A DNA stretch of 13,071 bases. Origin: an uncultured Cyanobium sp. Lineage in GTDB: Bacteria; Cyanobacteriota; Cyanobacteriia; PCC-6307; Cyanobiaceae. The stretch lies in assembly GCA_937919075.1 (NCBI GenBank), contig CALFOF010000250.1:1-13071 (forward strand), given 5' to 3'. Both the position numbers and the translations under genes were made by a program. Shown here in pieces: positions 7,460-13,071 of this stretch. Position 1 is the stretch's first letter, and each line of letters begins with the position of its first letter. The notes below the pieces were generated by a model. That model did no database searches and had not been told where the DNA came from. It saw nothing but the letters and a program-made list of their open reading frames with translations.

Positions 7460-7909
7460 TCAGGCCGCGCAGGGCGAATCGAGCTCCTCCTGTTCGGAGG
7501 CGGAGGCGTCCTCCATGGTGCGGGCATCGAGGCAGAGCACCTTGCGCAGCTGGGCGTAGTTGGAGGCCTGGGACTTGTGACCCTCCTGGGCTGCGGCGAA
7601 CTCCGCGCGCTGCAGGACGTGGTGCAGATGGGTGAGCAGATAGGTGCTGATCACAGCGGAGACAAGCACGTCACTTTTCTCGGCGCCGCAGCCCATGCTT
7701 CCAGCCTGGGCCGAGGGTTTGCGGGCGGCGCGCTTGGAAGGTTTCGAGGCTGCCGCGGGGCTTTCTTTGGTGTCGCTGGGAGTGGCGGGCCCATCAGTGG
7801 CCCTGGTCCCGTCCCTGGTTACAGGTTTGGTCATGGCTTTGGTCATGGCGTTGGCAGTGGCGTTGGAAGTGGCGTTGGAAGTGGCGCATGCGCAGGGCTC
7901 CTCAATCAT
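7460..7909 (-). CDS. Hypothetical protein with tetrapeptide repeats and basic linker
   Basis: A 149-residue protein I do not recognise. The N-terminus carries degenerate tetrapeptide repeats (ATSN, ATSN, ATAN, AMTK, AMTK; about residues 9-28), then a Thr/Pro/Ala/Lys-rich linker (SKPSKRAARKPS) of histone-H1-like composition. The part that looks folded is about residues 80-130: VSAVISTYLLTHLHHVLQR then EFAAAQEGHKSQASNYAQLRK, probably helical and His-rich. The opposite strand is also open here, but its translation is Gly-rich low complexity. The start is uncertain: the ATG at 7909 includes the repeats, and internal ATGs within or after the repeats would omit some of them. It is divergent from the ribbon-helix-helix gene across a 65-base gap that contains an inverted repeat, so the two may be co-regulated. 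Confidence 0.6.
   Translation of the reverse strand: MIEEPCACATSNATSNATANAMTKAMTKPVTRDGTRATDGPATPSDTKESPAAASKPSKRAARKPSAQAGSMGCGAEKSDVLVSAVISTYLLTHLHHVLQRAEFAAAQEGHKSQASNYAQLRKVLCLDARTMEDASASEQEELDSPCAA
7826..7885. repeat. Five tandem 12-bp units
   Basis: Two copies of TTTGGTCATGGC (7826-7849) are followed by GTTGGCAGTGGC (7850-7861) and two copies of GTTGGAAGTGGC (7862-7885). The unit is a multiple of three, so copy-number change would add or remove tetrapeptides in the minus-strand protein without shifting its frame. Confidence 0.9.
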
Positions 7910-7936
7910 ACGGCCGGATACTATCCCTGCTTATCT

Positions 7937-7956
7937 CTGTACACTCGTGTGTAGAG
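7937..7956. promoter_or_regulatory. Inverted repeat between divergent genes, candidate operator
   Basis: TACAC, TCGT, GTGTA is a perfect 5-bp inverted repeat (7940-7953). It extends to CTGTACAC/GTGTAGAG with one mismatched position on each side. It lies in the 65-base gap between the hypothetical gene (start 7909, -) and the ribbon-helix-helix gene (start 7975, +), 18 bases before the latter's start. Ribbon-helix-helix proteins commonly bind short inverted repeats in their own promoters, so autoregulation is plausible. This is inferred from position and symmetry only. Confidence 0.45.
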
Positions 7957-7974
7957 CAAGCGCACCCTGGGTCC

Positions 7975-8322
7975 GTGGCCACCCGTCAGACCTCCGCCAG
8001 CGGCCGCCCCAAGTCACCTCGCATTCAGGTGGTCCTGCCTGAAGAGCTCTGTGAGCGCCTGGCCGCAGTGGCAGAGGCAGAGTCGCGCACGGTCAGCAAC
8101 ATGGCCAAGGTGCTGATCCAGCAGGGCCTGGATCGGTTGGACCGGGAGCTGCCGCCAGATCTGCCGCACGAACTGTCGCCTGAACTGCCGCGCGATTCCC
8201 GCAGCCAGCGCCAGCTGCGCACCGATCAATTCCGCCAGGCCCTTGAGCGACAGCAACGCAATGGTCCCGGTCGTCTGCGTGGGGCGCCGCGGCGGCTGCG
8301 GTTCTACCGGCCGGCGGGCTGA
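7975..8322 (+). CDS. Ribbon-helix-helix (CopG-like) DNA-binding protein
   Basis: A 115-residue protein. After a short basic N-terminus (ATRQTSASGRPKSPR) comes the beta strand RIQVVLPEEL and two helices, CERLAAVAEAESRTVSNMAKVLIQQGLDRL (about residues 15-55). This is the classic ribbon-helix-helix arrangement; such proteins dimerise and insert the paired strand into the DNA major groove. The C-terminal half is Pro/Glu then Arg-rich (RLRGAPRRLRFYRP) and not assignable. I chose the GTG at 7975 because the sequence from there (VATRQ...SGRPKSPRIQV) is a typical beginning for such cyanobacterial regulators, whereas the upstream open frame back to 7888 crosses the promoter region. No toxin gene follows, so an antitoxin role is not supported. 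Divergent from the gene at 7460-7909. Confidence 0.82.
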   Translation: MATRQTSASGRPKSPRIQVVLPEELCERLAAVAEAESRTVSNMAKVLIQQGLDRLDRELPPDLPHELSPELPRDSRSQRQLRTDQFRQALERQQRNGPGRLRGAPRRLRFYRPAG

Positions 8323-8380
8323 ACAGCCTCTTGGACCACGGGCTGGACATCTTTCTGGCCGACCTGTGTTTGCAGGGGGC

Positions 8381-8408
8381 GGCAGTGGCAGGCAGTGGCA
8401 GGCAGTTG
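8381..8408. repeat. 10-bp tandem repeat, about 2.7 copies
   Basis: GGCAGTGGCA occurs at 8381-8390 and 8391-8400, followed by the partial copy GGCAGTTG at 8401-8408. It sits in the 92-base gap between the convergent ribbon-helix-helix and anmK stops and ends just before the anmK stop codon. No function is apparent. Confidence 0.85.
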
Positions 8409-8414
8409 CTTGAA

Positions 8415-9587
8415 TTACAGGGTGGGGGTTGCGAGTACACCCAGTACCGCGCTGCGGGAAGCCCCGGTGACGGCAGGCAATGAACCGGGATGGCGGTGGT
8501 GGTGCCACCAGGCCAGCAGCGCGAAGCCCAGCGCCTCGCGCTGCGACGGCTCCACCCCCAGCTCTGAGAGGGCCCGGACCATCACGCCACGGCAGCGCTG
8601 GCGCAGTTCACGCACCAGCGTGGGGTTGTGGGCGCCGCCGCCAGCCAGCACCAGCTCAAGCGGCCGGGTACCCCGCTCCAGATCCTGAGCGACAACCGCC
8701 GCACTGAAGGCGGTGAGGGTGGCGAGCGCATCGGCCTGCTGCTCAGCAAGCTCGGCGCTGCTACCGCCGGCAGCAGTGGCGCCGGCAGCAGTGGCGAGAT
8801 CCTGCAGGCGGCGGCGCAGATCCTCCTGCCCGAACAATTCGCGCCCAGTGGATTTCGGCGGCGGCACGTGGAAGTAATCCTCCTGCAACCAGCGGGTGAT
8901 CAAGGCGTCCTGCACCTGGCCGCGGGCGGCCCAGGCGCCATCGCGGTCGTAGCCGAGGCGCCCCTCGCTGAACTGGGCTACCGCCAGGTCGATCAAGGTG
9001 TTGGCCGGCCCGCAGTCCCAACCTGTCACCGGGGCCTGCCGCTCCGGGCCCCTGGCAGGTGGCAGCAAGGTGAGATTGGCGATGCCGCCGAGGTTGAGCA
9101 CCGCCCGCCAGCCGCCGATGCGCGGCAGCAGCGCGGCATCGGCGGCTGGTACCAGTGGCGCACCATGCCCACCGAGCGCCAGGTCGTGGGCGCGCAGATC
9201 AAACACCACCGGAGTGTTCAGCAGCTGGGCCAGCAACGGGCCTTGCAGCAGTTGCCAGCTGGCGCCGCGGCCTTCGGGCCTGGGCGGGCGGTGCCAGATG
9301 GTCTGGCCATGGCAGCCCACCAGCTTTGCGTCGCCGGCGGGGTCGCAGCTGCGGGCGGCGCGCGCCTGCTCAACGGTGACCGCCTCCGCTAAATCCAGCA
9401 GCACGGCGGCGGTGTGGGGCTCCCCCTGACCCACCGCCACCAATCGGGCGCGCAGCGGCTCGGGGTAGGGGATGAAGCTGCTGCGCAGCACACGCCAGCG
9501 GGGGTGGTTGCGCGGACCTTCGAAGTGAGCGAGTACGGCATCGATGCCATCGGCGCTCGTGCCGCTCATCAGGCCCAGCACCTTCAT
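8415..9587 (-). CDS. anmK: Anhydro-N-acetylmuramic acid kinase
   Basis: A 390-residue cytoplasmic kinase that phosphorylates and hydrolyses 1,6-anhydro-N-acetylmuramic acid from turned-over peptidoglycan to MurNAc-6-phosphate. The N-terminus has the ATP-binding motif LMSGTSADGIDAV (about residues 6-18). Other family hallmarks are HGQTIWHRP, LNLGGIANLT, WDCGPANTLIDL, YDRDGAWAARG and LVLAGGGAHNPTLV near the C-terminus. Length fits the family (about 370-390). The ATG is only 4 bases past the ktrA stop, so it is almost certainly the last gene of the prx-ktrB-ktrA-anmK run. A Ser/Ala/Gly-rich insertion (about 250-280, AAGATAAGGSSAELAEQ) is a likely surface loop. The downstream enzyme MurQ is not in the window. 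Confidence 0.95.
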   Translation of the reverse strand: MKVLGLMSGTSADGIDAVLAHFEGPRNHPRWRVLRSSFIPYPEPLRARLVAVGQGEPHTAAVLLDLAEAVTVEQARAARSCDPAGDAKLVGCHGQTIWHRPPRPEGRGASWQLLQGPLLAQLLNTPVVFDLRAHDLALGGHGAPLVPAADAALLPRIGGWRAVLNLGGIANLTLLPPARGPERQAPVTGWDCGPANTLIDLAVAQFSEGRLGYDRDGAWAARGQVQDALITRWLQEDYFHVPPPKSTGRELFGQEDLRRRLQDLATAAGATAAGGSSAELAEQQADALATLTAFSAAVVAQDLERGTRPLELVLAGGGAHNPTLVRELRQRCRGVMVRALSELGVEPSQREALGFALLAWWHHHRHPGSLPAVTGASRSAVLGVLATPTL

Positions 9588-9591
9588 CGGC

Positions 9592-10296
9592 TCAGTGGGA
9601 GGGGAGGGCCTCGAGCGCCTCGCTGCTACCCATCACCACCAGCAACTCATCTTCGTTGAGCACGTGGGAGGCCGGCGGATTCACGGTGAGGCGGTTCTGG
9701 GGACCGGCCGCCAGCACGCTGACGTTGTGGTTCTTGCGCATGTTCAGATCACGCAGGGAGCGACCCACGAACACCTTCGGCACCTTGATTTCCTCGATGC
9801 TGTTGCGGTCGTCGAGCCGCAGCCGCTCCAACAGGTTGGGCCGCACCAGCTCCATGCCCAACCGCGTGCCCTGCATCTTGGACGGGAATACCACCCGATC
9901 GGCGCCGACCCTCCGGAGCATTTTTTCATGCAGATCGCTGGTGGCCCGGGCAATCACCTGACGCACCCTGCTGCCAGGTGCATCTTTGACGATCAACGTG
10001 GCGGTGATGCTGGCCTCGATCGGCTCACTGATCGCCACCACTACTGTGCCTACATCCAGGGCGCCGGCGGCGCGCAGCGCTTCCTCATCGGTGCAATCCA
10101 CCACCCGTGCCTCGATGGCCGGATCTTCCTGGCGCAGTTCATCGATCACCCGTTGGCAGCTGTCGATGGCCAGCACCTCCGCATCGAAGCGGAGCAACTC
10201 CTTGCAGACGGCACTGCCAAAGCGGCCCACGCCGATCACGGCATAACTCCTCGAAACTGTGTCGCTGCCGCCCTGCCATTGCCACCACTGGGTCAT
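9592..10296 (-). CDS. ktrA: KtrA potassium-uptake gating subunit (RCK/TrkA type)
   Basis: A 234-residue cytoplasmic regulator that forms a ring under the KtrB channel and opens it in response to nucleotide binding. The Rossmann (RCK-N) domain starts with YAVIGVGRFGSAVC (GxGxxG) and an acidic residue at the end of strand 2 (EVLAIDS). It continues through VVDCTDEEALRAAG and VVVAISEPIEAS. The C-terminal part (about 165-230; IEEIKVPKVFVGRSLRDL ... EDELLVVMG) is the RCK-C (TrkA-C) domain. Size and single RCK unit fit KtrA rather than the double-length TrkA of enterobacteria. The first 15 residues (TQWWQWQGGSDTVS) precede the usual start of the family, so the true start may be a little further in. 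It lies 43 bases past ktrB and 4 bases before anmK. Confidence 0.93.
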   Translation of the reverse strand: MTQWWQWQGGSDTVSRSYAVIGVGRFGSAVCKELLRFDAEVLAIDSCQRVIDELRQEDPAIEARVVDCTDEEALRAAGALDVGTVVVAISEPIEASITATLIVKDAPGSRVRQVIARATSDLHEKMLRRVGADRVVFPSKMQGTRLGMELVRPNLLERLRLDDRNSIEEIKVPKVFVGRSLRDLNMRKNHNVSVLAAGPQNRLTVNPPASHVLNEDELLVVMGSSEALEALPSH

Positions 10297-10339
10297 GAGC
10301 GGGGCGAAGAAAGGGAAAAGGTGGAGAGGTTCATGACGA

Positions 10340-11728
10340 TCAGAGGTAGAGCTCTTCGCGGGGATAGCCCACCCGATTGTGGGTCCTGCTGGGGTAGAGG
10401 GACGAGAGCAACAACAAAATGCCCACCCGTCCTACAAACATGCCCACCATCAACACCAGCTGGCCCCAGCGGTTGAGCTGGGCGGTGACGCCCACATCCA
10501 GGCCCACGGTGCCGAAGGCCGACACACAGGTAAACATCCTTTCAAGAAAGCTGAAGGGTTCACCTCCCGATGCGCCGGAGGTGGTGTTGCCGAGGCCGAG
10601 CACCAGGGTCATGCCCAGCACGAACAGAGCGGAGGAGAGGGCCACGCCGATGGCCCGGAGCACCACCTTGTCGGGGATCTCGCGGTTGCGCACCACCACC
10701 TCCTCCTCACCGCGAAGGGTGGCGCGGGTGGCGGCCACCAGGGCGGCGAAGGTGGTGGTCTTGATGCCTCCGCCGGTGCCGCCGGGGCTGGCTCCGATGA
10801 ACATCAACGCCATGATCAGCAGGAGACCGGCATCAGAAATCGTGTCCACCGTGAGTGGCACGGTGTTGAAGCCGGCGGTGCGGGTGGTGATCGATTGAAA
10901 CAGCGTGACCTGAACCTGGTCCCACCAGCCCATGCTTCCCACCATCTGCTGAGTGGCGAAATGTTCGGTGAAGAGCAGGCCAATCGTCCCCAGAATGATC
11001 AGAACCAGCGTGCTGCGGATCACCAACCGCGTGTGCAGACTGAGCCGGCTGAGCCGGTGCAAGTGGCCGAGGCGGAAGCGGTTCACCCAGAGGTCATTGG
11101 CGACGCGCCAACCGATGCCACCGATCACGATCAAGGCAGCGATCACCGCATTCACCACCGGTTGCTGGCGGTAGCTCTCCAGGCTGTCTGACCAGAGACC
11201 GAAACCGGCGTTGCTGTAAGCGCTGATGCAGTGGAACAGGGCCGCCCAGAGCCGTTCTCCCCGGTTCTGAATGTCGGTGAATCCGAAGCTGTACAGAATC
11301 ACCGTGCCCACGGCGATCACCGCGGCGGCGATCACCAGAATCTGGTGAAAGGTGGTGCCGATGCCACCAACGCCGAACTCATCGAGCGCTCGGCCCTTGT
11401 CGAGCCGGTGACGCAGGCCGGAACGGCCTTGCACAAATCCCTGTAGGAAGGTGGTGATCGCCATCAGCCCCAGCCCGCCGGTGAGGATCAGGCCCGCCAG
11501 CACCATCTGACCGAACAGGGTGAGGTCGGTGCCGACATCAATGATCGACAGCCCCGTGACCGTGATCGCCGAGGTGACGGTGAACAGCGCCTCCCATAGC
11601 CCTACATCGGTGCTGGAGCAAACCGGGCTGGCGATCACCAGAGTGCCCACGGCGATCACCAGCATCCCTGTCACCAGGGTGAACTGTGGAACGGTGAGAC
11701 GGTGCTGCCAGCCCGATCGGGTGCTCAC
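10340..11728 (-). CDS. ktrB: KtrB potassium-transport membrane subunit (TrkH/KtrB family)
   Basis: A 462-residue integral membrane protein with the four-fold M1-P-M2 architecture of the Trk/Ktr/HKT superfamily. The four pore loops, each with a filter glycine, are visible: SAITVTGLSIID, SAYSNAGFGLW, TTRTAGFNTV and SAFGTVGLDVG. A Gly-rich stretch, GASPGGTGGGIKTTT, marks the flexible gate in M2 of the third repeat, typical of KtrB. It mediates K+ uptake together with KtrA; in Synechocystis the Ktr system is sodium-dependent. A GTG start overlaps the peroxiredoxin stop by four bases (GTGA), so translation is probably coupled. The third cyanobacterial component, KtrE, is not seen in this window. 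Confidence 0.95.
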   Translation of the reverse strand: MSTRSGWQHRLTVPQFTLVTGMLVIAVGTLVIASPVCSSTDVGLWEALFTVTSAITVTGLSIIDVGTDLTLFGQMVLAGLILTGGLGLMAITTFLQGFVQGRSGLRHRLDKGRALDEFGVGGIGTTFHQILVIAAAVIAVGTVILYSFGFTDIQNRGERLWAALFHCISAYSNAGFGLWSDSLESYRQQPVVNAVIAALIVIGGIGWRVANDLWVNRFRLGHLHRLSRLSLHTRLVIRSTLVLIILGTIGLLFTEHFATQQMVGSMGWWDQVQVTLFQSITTRTAGFNTVPLTVDTISDAGLLLIMALMFIGASPGGTGGGIKTTTFAALVAATRATLRGEEEVVVRNREIPDKVVLRAIGVALSSALFVLGMTLVLGLGNTTSGASGGEPFSFLERMFTCVSAFGTVGLDVGVTAQLNRWGQLVLMVGMFVGRVGILLLLSSLYPSRTHNRVGYPREELYL

Positions 11729-12360
11729 GTATTGGGCTGGGGGGTCATGCGCAGGTAGGGCTTGACCTCAGTGACCCCTTTAGGAAACTTGGCCCGGGCA
11801 TCTTCGGTGGAGATTGAGGGCACCACCACGCAGTCGTCACCCTGCTGCCAGTTCACCGGAGTGGCCACCTGATGGTGATCGGTGAGTTGGAGGGAGTCGA
11901 TCACCCGGAGGATTTCATGGAAGTTCCGGCCCGTGCTGGCTGGATAGGTGATCTGCAGACGCAGTTTCTTGCTGGGATCGATGATGAACACAGAGCGCAC
12001 GGTGAGGTTGTTCAGCGCTTTCGGGTGGATCATCCCGTAAAGATCGCTCACCGATTTGTCCGCATCTGCCAGGATCGGGTAGTCAACGATCGTGCACTGC
12101 GTTTCATTGATGTCGCCGATCCAGCCTTTGTGGCTCTCGGCGGAATCAACGCTCAGGGCGATTGTCTTGACATTGCGCTTTTCCCACTCCGGGCGCAGAC
12201 GGGCTACTTCACCGAGTTCCGTGGTGCACACGGGGGTGTAGTCGGCGGGGTGGGAAAACAGCACGACCCAGCTGTCGCCGGCGAAGTCGTAGAGGTTGAT
12301 CGGACCCAGCTGGGATTCCTGGGTGAAATCGGGGACGGGGTCACCGAGTTGAAGGGGCAT
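11725..12360 (-). CDS. 1-Cys peroxiredoxin (Prx6 type)
   Basis: A 211-residue thiol peroxidase that reduces hydrogen peroxide and alkyl hydroperoxides. The peroxidatic site is HPADYTPVCTTELG, with Cys45, Thr42 and Pro38 of the PxxxTxxC motif. The Prx6-type C-terminal arm is present: RSVFIIDPSKKLRLQITYPASTGRNFHE, then VATPVNWQQGDDCVVVPSIS and PKGV...YLRMTPQP. No resolving cysteine in the usual 2-Cys position is visible; other cysteines are in NETQC and DDC. The start is the ATG at 12,360, where family similarity begins (PLQLGDPVPDF). The open frame runs on upstream to about 12,705, but only through the eukaryotic-like segment, so that extension is spurious. No clear Shine-Dalgarno precedes the ATG. 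It leads the run into ktrB, ktrA and anmK. Confidence 0.95.
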   Translation of the reverse strand: MPLQLGDPVPDFTQESQLGPINLYDFAGDSWVVLFSHPADYTPVCTTELGEVARLRPEWEKRNVKTIALSVDSAESHKGWIGDINETQCTIVDYPILADADKSVSDLYGMIHPKALNNLTVRSVFIIDPSKKLRLQITYPASTGRNFHEILRVIDSLQLTDHHQVATPVNWQQGDDCVVVPSISTEDARAKFPKGVTEVKPYLRMTPQPNT

Positions 12361-13071
12361 GGGAAAAAGGAGTGTTAGAAGTGAAAGGAAAAGGATTGTG
12401 TGGGAAGGGGCGCGCCGCCGCCTCCGCACCCTGGGCGACGTGCTCAGGGCCAGGCCGCCCCTCCTCCCTCCCGTGCGCAAGACCAGGGCCGCGGCGGCGA
12501 GGCCGACGCTGGTCCTCGACCTCGACGAGACCTTGGTCCACTCGACGCTCGGCCCGGGCCCCGTCGCAGTAACTTCGCCCGAGGCTCCGTCGGGCATCTC
12601 TGGTGTCGGGGGAAGAAAGGGCCAGCCCCCACCCCCCGGTGCTGTTTCTCGCTTTTCTTTTGACGTGGCCCTCGCAGGGAGGACGCACGCGGTCCACGTG
12701 CGCACCAGGCCGCACCTGCTCCCTTTTCTCGAGAGGTGCGCCCGCCTCTTTGAGGTCGTCGTCTTTACTGCTTCCCAGAAAGTCTATGCAGAGCAGCTTC
12801 TCGACGTCATCGACCCGTCGCGCAGGCTGATCAGACACCGCGTGTTCCGCGACTCGTGCGTGATCTTCGAAGGGAACTACCTGAAGGACCTTTCGGCTCT
12901 CGGCAGGGACCTGTCCCGCGTCGTGATCGTCGACAACTCCCCGCAGGCCTTCGGTTTTCAGCTCGACAACGGCATCCCCAGCGCTGACATCCTCCTCGAC
13001 GGTCAGGACACGGGGCAGAATCTGGATTCCTCCGGCTATCGAAAGTTCTATGCCGAGGACTATCCCACCGG
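12359..13071 (+). CDS. Eukaryotic-type CTD/SCP-like HAD phosphatase, partial, running off the window
   Basis: Open from an ATG at 12,359 to the window end without a stop (over 230 codons). The recognisable domain begins at about 12,503: LVLDLDETLVHS with the two catalytic aspartates of DxDxT. Next come VHVRTRPHLLPFLER, LFEVVVFTASQKVYAEQLL (HAD motif II), FRDSCVIFEGNYLKDLSALGRDLS (motif III Lys) and VVIVDNSPQAFGF (motif IV). This is the FCP1/SCP (CTDSPL2-like) Ser/Thr phosphatase family of eukaryotes. About 30 Gly/Pro/Ser-rich residues are inserted after LVHSTL. Family similarity stops after DNGIP (about 12,975); the rest (ILLDGQDTGQNLDSSGY...) does not match. The true N-terminus is unknown, since a cyanobacterial/eukaryotic join probably lies between 12,361 and 12,500. 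Substrate and origin are unresolved. Confidence 0.8.
   Translation, partial: MGKRSVRSERKRIVWEGARRRLRTLGDVLRARPPLLPPVRKTRAAAARPTLVLDLDETLVHSTLGPGPVAVTSPEAPSGISGVGGRKGQPPPPGAVSRFSFDVALAGRTHAVHVRTRPHLLPFLERCARLFEVVVFTASQKVYAEQLLDVIDPSRRLIRHRVFRDSCVIFEGNYLKDLSALGRDLSRVVIVDNSPQAFGFQLDNGIPSADILLDGQDTGQNLDSSGYRKFYAEDYPT

Noticed and set aside
7379-7954. Plus-strand open frame opposite the hypothetical gene at 7460-7909
   Set aside because: Its translation is Gly/Ala-rich with GHGFGHGVGSGVG repeats arising from the 12-bp units. The minus strand gives a more protein-like C-terminal helical region. Some doubt remains.
7975-8322. Antitoxin of a toxin-antitoxin pair
   Set aside because: The ribbon-helix-helix protein has no adjacent downstream toxin; the next gene is the convergent anmK, and the divergent partner lacks toxin motifs.
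9544-10476. Plus-strand open frame of 310 codons opposite ktrA
   Set aside because: His/Gln-rich antisense with no motif; the minus strand encodes clear RCK domains.
12409-12416. GGCGCGCC as a cloning or adapter scar
   Set aside because: An 8-base GC palindrome is easily expected in DNA this GC-rich, and no vector or adapter sequence is recognisable around it. It is kept only as a note on the possible join.
12361-12705. N-terminal extension of the peroxiredoxin to about 326 residues on the minus strand
   Set aside because: The extra residues are Arg/Gly/Pro-rich antisense of the phosphatase region. Family similarity of the peroxiredoxin begins at the ATG at 12,360, and the opposite strand has clear phosphatase motifs.

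Overview
Most of this window (about 1 to 12,400) reads as high-GC picocyanobacterial DNA, of the Synechococcus/Cyanobium kind. That is an inference from gene content and style: a DUF2973-like small membrane protein, several tiny cyanobacterial-type conserved proteins, an HhoA-type single-PDZ protease, a KtrA/KtrB potassium system, a 1-Cys peroxiredoxin, compact spacing, and GTG starts without clear Shine-Dalgarno sequences. No rRNA, tRNA, CRISPR array or insertion sequence was seen.

Layout. 50-352 (-) is the DUF2973-like protein, divergent from a periplasmic/thylakoid HtrA-type serine protease at 668-1819 (+). A cluster of inverted GGGCTTT-type repeats follows it. Two tiny minus-strand genes come next: an LTLGQ-type helical protein and a twin-CX3C protein. 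An ABC-F ATPase (2765-4492, -) is divergent from a small single-pass membrane protein (4609-4842, +). A minus-strand pair follows: a BcsA-like family 2 glycosyltransferase (5166-7229) with a degenerate PilZ domain, and a Nif11-like small protein (4887-5132). A divergent pair at 7460-8322 joins a repeat-bearing hypothetical protein to a ribbon-helix-helix regulator, with an inverted repeat between them. The tight minus-strand cluster 12,360 to 8,415 reads peroxiredoxin, ktrB, ktrA, anmK. It combines peroxide removal, sodium/proton-linked potassium uptake with its gating subunit, and anhydro-muramic acid (cell-wall) recycling.

The striking part is the right end. From roughly 12,410 to 12,978 the plus strand encodes a eukaryotic-looking CTD/SCP-type HAD phosphatase (DLDETLVHS, FTAS, YLKDL, DNSP all present), immediately upstream of and divergent from the cyanobacterial peroxiredoxin. 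After about 12,978 the frame stays open but stops resembling that family. The simplest reading is a chimeric join with eukaryotic DNA (host, prey or amplification artefact). Transfer of a eukaryotic phosphatase into a cyanobacterium is the exciting alternative, and the two can be told apart with read-level data.
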